Of a stretch of 64,000 nucleotides of DNA, positions 46,692-56,923 are shown piece by piece. The translations under genes were made by a program, and so were the position numbers. Positions within the stretch are counted from its first letter, which is position 1, and every line of letters begins with the position of its first letter. The DNA comes from Anthoceros angustus (lineage: Eukaryota; Streptophyta; Anthocerotopsida; Anthocerotales; Anthocerotaceae): positions 682,001 to 746,000 of the forward strand of contig MU008171.1 of the NCBI GenBank assembly GCA_010909165.1. The letters run 5' to 3'. Under the pieces are notes generated by a model that saw only the letters and a program-made list of their open reading frames with translations, had not been told where the DNA came from and did no database searches.

Positions 46692-48772
46692 CTAACCATG
46701 AGCGATGGATGCCACCCACTTTGTGAGCTCTTCGTTCACCCGCTCAGGCGCTTCGTCGTGAGGACAGTGGCCTGCAGTCAGACGAACCAGGGTTGCCGAA
46801 GGATAGAGTTCCACGATTTTGTCCGCTTTCGCTGGCCCCATCCAGGGGTCCAGCTCCCCCCACAGCAGCAAGAGTGGAACCGACAGCTGTGACAGCAGCT
46901 TGTTGAGGCTCAGGTCTGATGGCTTCAGCAGTACCTGAGTCATGAGCCTGAATATAACACCATCGCAATGCCCACCGGTCAGTTACTTGACATCTCTGCC
47001 TTATACGCTACAGTGGAATCCACATGTATGTCATTATGCTTACGCGCAGGAACAACTTCTGTGTTTGTTTATTTATGCACAGCAGTTTCAGCAGGATGGA
47101 TTGAAGTTGAATTGGCACTAAAAGAAACTGCTTGCGCACACAAGTTAGACCACTTTGCCCTAACCGACCTGTAGTAGACTTCGAAGGCATTTGGGTCCTG
47201 AGCTGGTTGCACGATGGATTGCACCAGATACTCGTCCACATTCGACTGATCCTTGTACACCTGCGTGGTTGGATAACGTCACACCCGACAACACAAAAAT
47301 GATCAGTTGCAAGCTGGAATGGCCACCAGATCTGCACCAGCTCCACGTTCTTCAAGACTCTGACTTACATTGTTCAGGACAGAGCGGATGCGAGATGGTT
47401 GTTTGGCTTGCCAGAATGCAAACCAGATCAGCCATTTTCTGGCAACAGTCTTGACTGGAGTAATGACGAGGCGCTGAACAGCAGTCTCCTCAACCACTGC
47501 CTGCTTCTTCTCCTCGCCTGGAGTTTCGAATTGGCCAGAAGCATTCACAAGTACCAACCCAGATGTAAGATCTGGACGATTAGCAGCAGCTAGTAGTACA
47601 GTGAAACCTCCAACACTGGACCATGCACGGTGTCAGAAGCTTGCTTATGAATTCCACCAGAACTTGGAATATGAAAAATCCACTCCAGCGTGTGAAAACA
47701 GTTGCACACAGGGGAGGGGACTGACTGGCACAACTTCCGACCTGTTTCCAACCAGAGTAGCTGGCCCACCTACGACCTCCTCTACAAAATCGTTCACTTG
47801 GTCCCTCCACACGAGTGCGCTGTAATCCACAAGGGCCTTATCTGACCACCCAAACCCTAACAAATCCATCGCATACACCTTGTGCGACTTTGCTAGCTCG
47901 GGAATGTTATATCTGCACCAAACAGTCACCTACCCCCTCTCAGCAAGTCTTTGACTGAATCATCCAGGAGGAAAGAAAGGCAGTACCTCCAGTGAAATGC
48001 CGAGGCCCCGAAACCGTGAATCAGCACGATGGGAGACCCCTCCCCTTCAACAACGTAGTGCACCTTATGCCCTCGCCAGTTCCAGAAATTGTACCCGTCT
48101 TCCTTGAACGGAAGCTTCTCAATTCCTTCCCAAGTGCCCAGCTCCAGAACGACATGTCAAGCGACCACATTTTCCTCACAGCCAACAGGTGCAACAATGA
48201 GCAGCAGAGGTCCATCAGGACTAATGAGCAACACCTGTACTTGCCGTTGCCATCTCCTCGCTGGAAGAAGTATCAAGCAAAGCTGAGGAGCATGCCACCA
48301 AACCCGCAGCAACACCCGCGTGCACCACTTGCCGCCTTGGTACTTTCAACTCGCCTACAACACTCCCAATATACTCACATTCCCATTCGAAGTAGAACGC
48401 CAATTCATCCAAACAAAATTTCCCCCGACAACACTCAGTCTGGATGCAGTTAAAGCAGCAATTTATCAACAATCTTGCTGAAAGTCCGCACCCGAGAGAG
48501 AAAGAAACCCCCGAGGCCTCCCGCGTCTGAGCTCCCCGGCTCCAATTCCTCGGGAACCCCCCCAATTCAGCCCTGCAACCGCCAGCTGCCGCTGCTGCAA
48601 AGACGGCCCAATTATTGCACGACATACCTCCACCCCCAGCCGACCCGCTTGCTGACCCACAGCCTCCATCGCGGTGTCGATCGTGGAAAGCCTGCTCCCA
48701 GCAGATGCCGCCTCCAACGCCAAACAGAACAAGATATCCCCGCTCAGCAGCAAGCCATAAAACGGCCTCCAT
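46692..48772 (-). CDS. Plastid alpha/beta hydrolase (chlorophyll dephytylase CLD1-like)
   Basis: An alpha/beta-fold hydrolase of the plant subfamily that includes chlorophyll dephytylase CLD1 and pheophytinase relatives. Those enzymes cleave phytol esters in chloroplasts; the substrate here is not proven. Six exons: 48772-48241, 48125-47987, 47912-47742, 47615-47369, 47260-47169 and 46947-46692, giving 478 residues, or 429 if translation starts at the in-frame ATG at 48625. FWNWRGHKVHYVVEGEG precedes the oxyanion loop HGFGAS. The nucleophile elbow is GNSVGG (Ser281, its codon split by an intron). The acid is Asp428 in LWGELDPWMGPAKA, and the catalytic His455 is in AGHCPHDE. MDLLGFGWSDKALVDYSALV is typical of the subfamily. 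The N-terminus is Ala/Gly/Cys-rich and probably a transit peptide. It shares a 311-bp head-to-head upstream region with the SET gene. Confidence 0.85.
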
Positions 48773-49083
48773 CTCTGAAAACGGGAACTCGGCGGCCAGG
48801 ACGTATAATCAGGTGGCTTCGCGGCCGTGCGTAGCCTGTGGCTCAGATTGGTTCTTGATGGAAGGCCATGGCCGCTTGCATACGTGGCGACCTCACCCAA
48901 TGGCACGTGTACGAACCAAGTGTACAATCATAAAGTCGACGATATCACGTGCCGAGATGTGGGGCCCCCCTCCGTAGCAATTGGACTGGAACTGGGAGGA
49001 GGCCGGAGCTGCGAGAGAGCTTGGGACGAGGCTGGCTTGGTTTGGCTGTTTGGGGAGCGGCAGGATTCGCGTTGTGGGGAGGT
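48773..49083. promoter_or_regulatory. Bidirectional promoter region, hydrolase/SET pair
   Basis: Only 311 bp separate the proposed ATG of the hydrolase gene (-) from the ATG of the SET gene (+), or 458 bp if the hydrolase starts at 48625. Both products have plastid-like N-termini. A CACGTG-type motif is approached (CACGTG-like words at 48904-48909 and 48947-48952), but no element can be assigned with certainty. Confidence 0.5.
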
Positions 49084-52000
49084 ATGGAAGCCCTAGGAGG
49101 ATCGTCGGCGCTCTTGTCCTTCAATCGCTCCAGGCTCAACGAACACAATGAGAGGAAACGGGAGATGAATGCGAGTGGATTCGCATCGCCTTGCCATGTT
49201 GATGGACGCGGGTGTGGAACAGGTGCTGCATTGGCCGGGCAGGCGAGGCTGGCTGGGCTGCGGCGGAGGAGCATTTCTGGCCTGGGGATGCGGCCTGGGC
49301 GCCGGCTGAGGGGGCGGAATATGATGCCTGCGTTTTGCAGGGCGTCCGGGGCAGATAGGGAGGTCCTTGCAGGGCAATTGGGGCAGTGGTTGCAGGACAA
49401 TGGATTTCCAGATCAGGTGCGTGGTATAATGGTGATTCTGTAGGTTTTGTTTGTGGAGTAGAGTTGGACTGACGAATTTGCGCGCTTTTAGGCCGTGACG
49501 CTGAAGGATTTTGGGGATGAAGGTCTGGGCTGTGCCACCAAAGTGCCGCTCAAGGTATTGGAATGCGTTTGCGGGGGTGAGACAGGGGCTGGTTCGGAAT
49601 GTGGCTTACGGTTTCTGTTGTTGCGATAAAACTGCAGCCTGGTGATGTCGCTTTGAGAGTGCCTGAAAAGTACACAGTGACAAGTGTGGATGTTGCTGCT
49701 CACCCTGTGATTGCAAGCCTTGCGGCAGGTATGTCCTCTGTTTCGTAAGTTGGGGTGGTGATGGTTACGGTTTTGATTGCGGCTAAGCTGTGGATATGGG
49801 GAGAACGTGTACTGGCTTACGCTTGTTTTCGACCTGGCAGGACGAGGAGATTTAATTGGTCTCACCTTGTGGTGCATGTATGAAAGGTATCAAGCACAGA
49901 GGTCTTCATGGTACCCGTTCCTTAGTGTGTTTCCTGAGAGCACTCTGAGCCCTTTGTTATGGACACCGGAAGAAAGGCAAACGCTTCTGGCAGGATCTCC
50001 GGTTCTGGGTACAGTACCGCACTTTTTCAGCCTCCACTACGGTGCTCGCATGGTCATGGCTTCCGTTATGCCTGCATGAGTGGTTGACGTCTCTGTCTTG
50101 TTACTCCCACCTTATAGATGTAGGTCGGTGCATCGTAGCACCGTCATGAGTCTCAACAAGTTCCCTTCGACCCTGCAGATGCTCGCAAGTGATTTTGTGT
50201 AGCGTTGGGCGTTGTGTTGCTAGTGACAAGCGTAGTGAATGTTGGGTCCTTGAAATTTCCAGAGGAGGTTAAGCAGCGCCTAGATGATCTGGAAGGGGCA
50301 TACGCTGAACTAAGGGACACTTTTGAGAAGGACCCTGAGGTACGGTTCAACCATGTGCACCTGATCAAACGTGTCCCGTTGGTCTCGTCTATGCAGCATT
50401 TATTTGGTCTTGATTGCTTGCTGATAAGGTTTGCCATTGTGTCTGATGCATGTCACAGGTTTTTCCTGACTCGCATTTCTCACTGGAAGCTTTTAAGCTT
50501 GCCTTCTCGATTGTTCTGTCTCGTGCCATTTATCTTCCCACGGTGGATGTCTTCGCTTTGGTACACGGCCATGAACTTTGTGTGTCTGTAGTGGAACTCA
50601 ATTTTTGAAACGGAGACTGGAACCGTAACTCACGATCCATGCACCAGGTTCCTTATGCAGATGCTGTAAATCACAGAGGCGATTGCAATGCTTACCTAGA
50701 TTTCAGCATTGAAGACCAAGCTGTAAGCTCAGAGAATCACCTTGTCTCTCCTCATTTAACACGTGTCAGCTATCAGACCCTAATGGTGGATGATGATCAG
50801 CTATTCAGGCTTTTTTATGACATCACTGTTGCACTGGCAGGTGGTCCTGAAGGTTGATCGCAGCTACAAAGTGGGAGAACAGGTGTTCGTGACATATGGA
50901 TCAAACAGACCGAACTCAGATATTTTGATAAGGTGCTCCTGAGTTCATTATAGTTAGCCGTGACATTAATTTAGCTGCCAGGTATAGCTCTGCTATGGAG
51001 TGGTGACCCCGTAATGTGGAAGTATTTTGGAGCACCTTGTTGAGGTGATCCCCATGTTGTCTTCCCAGTTATGGTTTTGTGGATGAAGCAAACAACAACG
51101 ACTATGTGGAACTTGAGGTGTGCTCTAGGTTTTGGAGAATTTGGTGAGATTTCTTTTAGAGTCTGGAGTCTCTGCCCACTCGTGACATGTTGGAAACTGT
51201 CGTGTGTTTTCAGGTGGGATTAATTGCAGCCGATGGCTTGAGGCCTTTGAAACAGCAAATAGTGGATGCTGCTGGCTTAGGTGTGACTCAAAAGTTTCCG
51301 CTGTTTACCAACAGATTCCCAACACAGGTCAATGCCAGTACATTTGCTGCAGAACCAAAGATTTGTGTCTCCTAGATGGGAATTCTGACGTGGTGCCTTC
51401 GTTCCACATGGCTTTTGACAGTTGTTAACTTATATGAGGCTTGTGAGGGTGCAAGATCCTGCCCTTTTTGCGAAAATAAATTTCGAGAAGGATATCATTC
51501 TCGATCAGGTATCTCAACTAGTCGGTCAAGCTTGTTTGCCCTTGAAGTGCATTCGTGGTTTGGTATGCAAGTGTAACACCTGATAAAGAGCTGGGGCTTC
51601 TCAAGGCAAATGAGTATGAAGTGCTGATGCTTCTGATGGGAGAATGTCGCACGAGGCTTGCTAGTTATCAAGGAGGCATTGATGAGGAAATTCGTCTTCT
51701 GAAAGAGGTATAGTCCAGTGTTTCTCATTGTAGAGAATTTGGGTAAGGTCTCACTCGCCATTGGCGGATGTGAGATATTCTGTCATTTGTGTCCCGACAG
51801 AAACTCTCTCCGAAACAAAGAGTGGCTGCTCAGTTACGCTTAGCAGAACAGAGAATATACAGCAACACCATGGGAGCGCTTCGAAACAGACTGGCACCTA
51901 TTAGAGGAATACCAACCAAAGGAGGAGGCTTGAAGGTGAAGCTCATGGCTGTTCTCTCAAAGCTCCATTCGACGCTATGTCTGAGTTGCTGCTCTCTTGT

Positions 52001-52145
52001 CGTACAGTTTGCGGAGTGGTTTGACCCTTTTGCGGTGCCGCCATGGGTGCAGGACCCCAACTCTGATATCAAGGAGATGTTTGACATGGTGGAGCAGGTT
52101 GCTTCAGCACCAGCGAAGCTCTTTTCAAAACTATTCCAGAAGTAA
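49084..52145 (+). CDS. SET-domain protein-lysine methyltransferase, Rubisco-LSMT family
   Basis: A SET-domain methyltransferase with the Rubisco-LSMT substrate-binding domain, probably plastidial. Family members methylate lysines of Rubisco large subunit, aldolase and others; this target is unknown. Thirteen exons: 49084-49416, 49492-49554, 49638-49728, 49841-50008, 50263-50339, 50459-50560, 50648-50722, 50841-50932, 51069-51117, 51214-51327, 51422-51508, 51606-51707 and 51801-52145, giving 565 residues. The first roughly 80 residues are Arg/Ser/Ala-rich, as in a transit peptide. SET motifs: GLTLWCMYERYQ, then SRAIYLP, VNHRGDCNAYLDF (the family's NHxxxxNA motif), FVTYGSNRPNSDILI and SYGFVDEANNNDYVEL. 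The binding domain contains LTYMRLVRVQDPALFAKI and ANEYEVLMLLMGECRTRLAS. The last exon holds a 72-nt in-frame segment, 51936-52007, that begins GT and ends AG; if removed, the protein is 541 residues. Confidence 0.86.
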
Positions 52146-53342
52146 GAAGCTGTTCGGAGCTAAGACATTGGCAAAGTTCGTTAGCCAAGTTCCTCTGAAA
52201 GATCCTCCTTTCCAGAGGTGTGTGTAGATGATAGCACGTAGAGAAGATGATCACAACCGATGTTGGAGGTGAGATGATTCACCGTTGCAGGACTATTGTG
52301 AGAGCCAAGGAGCTGATATCTACGACTGCTAAGGGGATCCTCCCGAAGTGAAAGTAACCCCTCAATGTCAAGTGAAAGGCATTTTGCAAACACCTGCAGA
52401 ATGACGCAAAGCAGGAGTGTCCAGACTGCTGTGACACCTACTGCAACACCAATCGAGCGGCTCTTAGGCCAGGTGAAGCGACTCCAGGCCATTGGAAGGA
52501 CCAGTGTGACCACACCCCCTCCAGCAACGGAGAGCTGCAACAAATGAAAATCCACATCGATATCCCTCGTATGTCAAGCGATGACCTATACTACCTACAT
52601 TGGTCATGCTAAATGTAGAACATCACTAGGGTAGTTCAAGATCTCCTAATTCACAGAAACCATAGCACCAACCAGATGTGGTAGTTAAAACGAAGGAAGC
52701 GTATTACTTCATACTTCCCATTCTTGTAAGTTGTAGATGCCTATGTTGCGCAGAAGCAACGACGACCATATTGGTAGCTTCAGGTGAGCTCCTGGGGAAC
52801 TCGTTGCGACTTGGACGGAGTGAGGGGAATTCGAGACGGGGCCGTGGGGACAGTTTTGTAGCCTGACCGTATTGTGAGCGTTCAGCACTTCAGATATATT
52901 CGTGCTGCCATGTTTTGCGAGCGTTATCAGGGAGCGCGGCAAGGCTACGAACTGCTGTTCCACGCACCAGTTACAAGGAATGGAAAAACGAAATCAAACC
53001 CTGGATGAATGCAAATCCATCACAATTGCCAGCTTGTGCTTTCTTACATACTTCAGATTCCATTCTCTGATTGTCTGGCTGCCTGAGATTGCAGTCAGCG
53101 TCAGCAGATCCCAGACTTGCATTTGCCGAGTCTTTCTTTTCGACTTGATCCATCGGGTAGCAAATGCATCCTAATCCATCCATTGTTCACCCATTTCTTA
53201 ATTCGGACCATGCACATGGATTACAAGAGTTGAGATCCCGTGGCTAGATCGAACGCGTGCTTTGCTGCTTAGCAGTATAGAGAAGTAGCAGCGAAGCAGA
53301 ACCGTTTTAGATGTGCTTAGAACTTCAAGCTTCTAGACAGTC
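52146..53342. other. Intergenic region, with one candidate membrane-protein exon
   Basis: The region lies between the ends of the SET gene (+) and the GT61 gene (-), both of which finish into it. Apart from the candidate exon at 52394-52534, no gene feature is supported. Confidence 0.4.
52394..52534 (-). other. Candidate exon of an unrecognised small membrane protein
   Basis: A 141-nt, 47-codon segment is bounded by an acceptor (TTTGTTGCAG) and a donor (CTGCAG|GTGTTT). It encodes two hydrophobic runs (VAGGGVVTLVLPMAW and GVAVGVTAVWTLLLCVIL) around a basic loop. Upstream on the same strand, at about 52650-52720, another short frame (YEVIRFLRFNYHIWLVLWF) is also hydrophobic. No start exon or family could be assigned. 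It may be part of a small unannotated gene or coincidence. Confidence 0.25.
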
Positions 53343-54987
53343 CTAGGAATCCCAGTCGTGAAGCCAGTGGTATGTTAAACGATCACCGGGGTGGTCAGGG
53401 TAGCCGAAGGAGTGGATGATCTGGCCGAGTTTGATGGTATCAATGCTGTAGTCCGGCACACCGGTGTAGGGATCCAGACACAAGGTGGTGTTGCCCCGGC
53501 TCGGATTCGGCACTGCGTCTAGGAAGGGGTTGGAGGTATCATGTTTCAATGCCAGAGCTCCGGCATTGACATGCATCCATGTGTGCATCACCGAGAGGTC
53601 GGAGTGGTTGTAGCCGCTCCAGTTACAGGGCCCGAAGATCTCCACCACACCGGCTCCTTCCGGGAGGCAGAATGTTGCCCACGTGTTGGCTCCATGGGCT
53701 ATGACGAGGATGTCTGTCTGGGAGAAGACGGAGAAGACGTCCGGGAAATCGTAGGACGTCATTCCGTTTTCCATCATGTCATCCAGGGAGTGCACCGCAA
53801 GCCTGGGACGGGACATGTTCCCGAGGAAGCCCAGGACTTGGTCGCTATTGGTCACCCTGCGCCTGATGGTGTCGTGCCGCCCGTAGTACAGGACTGTCAG
53901 CGGGGTTGGGGCAGGGGATCGGGGAGGAGGATCGTACCCGAAGAAGCGGAAAACAGATGCCCGAAAGGTCTGGATCACAGGCTTGTAGATCTCCGGCGGC
54001 AGCCTAGTCTGGTCGATCCTGTCCCTGTCGTGCATCTGGAGCAGCAGGCGCTCGAAGCAGGCCGGCCGTGTCTGGTTCTGGAGGAGAAGGTAATCGGAGC
54101 CCGGGGCGAGCTCCATGAGCATCCTTGCCTGCAAGCCAAGGCGTTGCTGTTCAGATCCCTGCAAACCTGAATGGTAGAATAGGTCTGGAGGAAGTGTTGT
54201 AGAGGAAGCTCACCTGCCACAGCAGCTGCTTCCTGTCGTCCATGTGCTCGCTTTCTTGCAGCCATTTGCTGAACCTGTGGACCAGGAAATGGTGCACCGG
54301 CTTCGGAGTGGTGGCATTCAGGGGAGCAACAAACCCCGCCAGATGCGGCCATGTCCGCTCAGCCCAGTTGTGCATCGCGTTCCCCACGTAAGCCACGAAA
54401 TGCAAGGTGTTCCCGGGGATCCAGCTGTGGTGCTCCGGCAGCCCACCGGAGGCGTGTTGCACGCCGGTGCATGTGTCCGTGCTCTGGTTTCCGCAGGCGC
54501 CGTAAAGATCGTTCCAGAGGTAGTAGAGCTCCTCGTCCGCGGTCAGGTTCCCCAGCAGCTCTGCTGCAGACATGTCCAGGAGCAGCAGCGTCTCGTCCGG
54601 AAGAATGCACACGTTCTCCACCGCCAGAATGGGGAACTTGAGGATGTTGTTGTTGGCCAGAAAGCGCGAGCTGTGGCCAGCTCCCGCGGTCGTGTTAGGT
54701 CCGAAGGAGTCCACATTCACTGCCTTCATCCGCTCATAGTAAGCCTGGTGCAAGCTGATCTGCGGGGCAGGTGACAGCCGGCCAGATGAATTCGGAGCCC
54801 TGTCTGATCCTGGCGCAGCGCTCCCCTGGAAAAGACTTGTCGATTGCCAAGTTGCCGCGGAGAAGCAGATCTTGGACCCCTGTGGGGACAGCGTGCTCAG
54901 CCTCAAGAAAGCAATGATCATTGTGGCCAGCACCACAAGCAGAACCGCAGGTGCTAACCTGCAGTTGTGAGATGCAAGAGCTTTCAT
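53343..54987 (-). CDS. Putative type II membrane glycosyltransferase, GT61 (DUF563)-like
   Basis: Probably a Golgi glycosyltransferase. Exon 1 is 54987-54214 and exon 2 starts at 54158 (529 residues) or, with a better-sized 85-bp intron, at 54128 (519 residues). A single signal-anchor helix lies at about residues 12-31 (APAVLLVVLATMIIAFLRL), followed by a Ser/Pro-rich stem, the usual Golgi type II layout. The second half carries LYYGRHDTIRRRVTN and the stretch from DILVIAHGANTWATFCLPEG to GVVEIFGPCNWSGYNHSDL. This resembles the GT61 region where an HGA/G loop and a following acidic-hydrophobic strand bind sugar nucleotide. NxT/S sequons are frequent. The donor and acceptor sugars are unknown; GT61 members make xylan side chains or N-glycan xylose. 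A different DUF563-related family is possible. It is arranged head to head with the Nudix gene. Confidence 0.62.
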
Positions 54988-55592
54988 CCTTTCCGCTGAT
55001 CCAGAGAGCAGCCTCGCTTCATGTACATGGCAGCAGCATTCATCCAGTCTTGCCCGGAATGGCCGACAGCAGTCCGGGCGGCGGGAACGGGGTAACGACT
55101 GGTTTAGCCGTTAGGAAAGAACATACGTATGTACAACTTCCATTTCTTTGCAAGGTTATACTGTCAGTGTTGAAGAACGCTCCGGGGTAGATCACGATGA
55201 AGCTTTGGAGAATGGAATGGGTGAACTGTGGAGGAAAGATGCATGACATTCCACGTTGCAGAATGCCGGCATTGGCAATCCTTGGAGCCCCACCGTAGTG
55301 CATGTTGGAATTAGGGCAAGAGCACGGGCAAAACGTCAGCTCGTTTGAAAGGTGTCTCTGGTAGCACGTCCACTTAATGGCAAGATTGTGCACAGTGAGA
55401 GGAATCGTGCGTCTCCTTGGAACCTGTGACACCCAGTAGGCTTTCGAGGACATCAACACTCCACTGGGTCCATCTGAAACGCAGCAGCTACTAATAAACT
55501 TGGTTCCTGTGGCATGTTGCATGTCATAACCAATATGTCCTTGGTAGAAGCAGGCATTTTTCTGGGTGTAGGTGGGCTGCCTCCACACCAGG
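54988..55592. promoter_or_regulatory. Shared upstream region of GT61-like and Nudix genes
   Basis: About 605 bp lie between outward-facing start codons, so both promoters are expected here. A 186-codon frame on the minus strand overlaps this region, but it has no recognisable domain and starts inside the Nudix leader, so I do not call it. Confidence 0.45.
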
Positions 55593-56474
55593 ATGTTCAA
55601 GGCTTCGCACCCTCATTTTGTGACAGGCGCTTTCAAGCCTCAGAACGTGTTTCTGGACTCTCACGAATACGGGCTGGCCCTGGACTGCCTTGTGAAAGGC
55701 TGCACCGACCTGCTCGTTCTGGACAGCGACGGGCCTGATGGCCGGGTTATGCTGGGGAAGCGCATTGTGGAGCCTCAGCCGGACTGGTGGTAAGCATTTG
55801 CTTTTTCCCCTGGCCAAACAGATGCAGCTTGGCTGCAGTTGCAGACATCTGATATGCTCATATGGCACCAGGTTCATGGGAGGACGGATGAAGCCGGGCG
55901 AGACACCTGAGCAGTCCATGTCGCGCCTGGTTGCCAGAGAGTTGCATCTCAAGGTGGATCCCAGTCGCTTCCTCCTACTTGGCTGCCATTCTTATGTTTG
56001 GGCAAGACGCCAACAACCTCCCGAGGACAATGGAACCTGTGACATTTCCGTAGTCTTCAGTCTGGCACTTGAGGCTGGCGAAATCTCCAGGGTCCATATG
56101 GATGAAAGCGAGTACTCGGAATTCAGGTGCGTTTTTTGCCTGTCCTCCTGCTTCAGGTTTTGTTTGTTTACGCCACTGCAGTTATAACCTGTGATCTTGC
56201 TTCCTGCAGGTGGTTCACATTGTCGGAGATAGTGGGCGGAGAACATTTTCACCCGGCACTTAGGGCATCCGTCAGGTAAGCGTTCTCCCTCATGCTTCTC
56301 GTGGATTCCGTCGCAGTGTCCTGCAACCGAAACATGTGCAATTGGACACTGTGCAGGGATCTTGTGGCGAGGCATGCCTGGGACCGTTTGAAGCACGTTG
56401 TGGCCTCTGACAGCTCGAATGAGAGCGCAATCGCGGAAGCCGCCAGGAAATTAGTTGCCTTGTCTTCCCAGTGA
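55593..56474 (+). CDS. Nudix hydrolase of GDP-mannose mannosyl hydrolase type
   Basis: A hydrolase predicted to act on a nucleotide sugar. In the GDP-mannose mannosyl hydrolase subfamily the product is GDP plus sugar rather than cleavage between phosphates. Four exons: 55593-55789, 55872-56126, 56210-56275 and 56357-56474, giving 211 residues. MLGKRIVEPQPDWWFMGGRM, then KPGETPEQSMSRLVARELHL, gives the altered Nudix signature of that subfamily: G-x5-E is kept, but REUxEE is replaced by ARELHL. DISVVFSLAL and the tail motif YSEFRWFTLSEI follow as in bacterial NudD-like enzymes. About 20 residues after the domain are Ala/Ser-rich. The start is the first ATG in frame; the short sequence before it could hide an upstream exon. 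Another sugar-nucleotide Nudix role is possible. Confidence 0.8.
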
Positions 56475-56923
56475 ACGGCTGTGTAGGCTCGCTTTGCTCC
56501 CAATTAATAGTACTAAAGATCCCGTAATTTAATCCCACAAAAAATCTCCGACCATGTCACTGTCCCTTCGGCAGCTGGCGTGGCTGGCGAGTGAAGTTAG
56601 GTACTGTACCGATGGCGAGCTCCCGACTTGTGAAAGCGCCCTTGGAACACGGAACCTTACGAGATCTTCAGGCTCGCAAGGTACTCCACAGCGGTTTTAG
56701 CTGCCGACTCCATGGCTGCTTTTTTGGACAACAGTTTGGAGCCCTCGCAGAAGACCGTCTGCATGGAGGGAACTGCCACTCCTACCTCGAAGTGAAACCT
56801 GCAGAAGAGGGGATGGTCATGCAGCTATTTTGGGGAGGGAGAATGAAGTGTTGCTCTACGGTGGGTCTGGAAGTAACGTACTGCACTGGAATGGATCCAT
56901 TCTCTTGGTTGAGCAGGCGGAAG
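56475..56923. other. Spacer between convergent Nudix and Dicer-like genes
   Basis: The Nudix gene (+) and the Dicer-like gene (-) end toward each other here, so the stretch should hold both 3' UTRs. A 118-codon frame on the plus strand (56591-56947) has no recognisable domain and overlaps the Dicer-like stop; I do not call it a gene. Confidence 0.4.

Noticed and set aside
51376..51583. Alternative SET exon starting MGILTWCLRSTW
   Set aside because: The frame starting at 51422 (LLTYMRLVRVQDPALF) matches the LSMT domain and keeps phase; the other frame does not.
55040..55600. 186-codon minus-strand frame between the GT61-like and Nudix genes
   Set aside because: No domain, crosses the likely shared promoter, and begins inside the Nudix leader.
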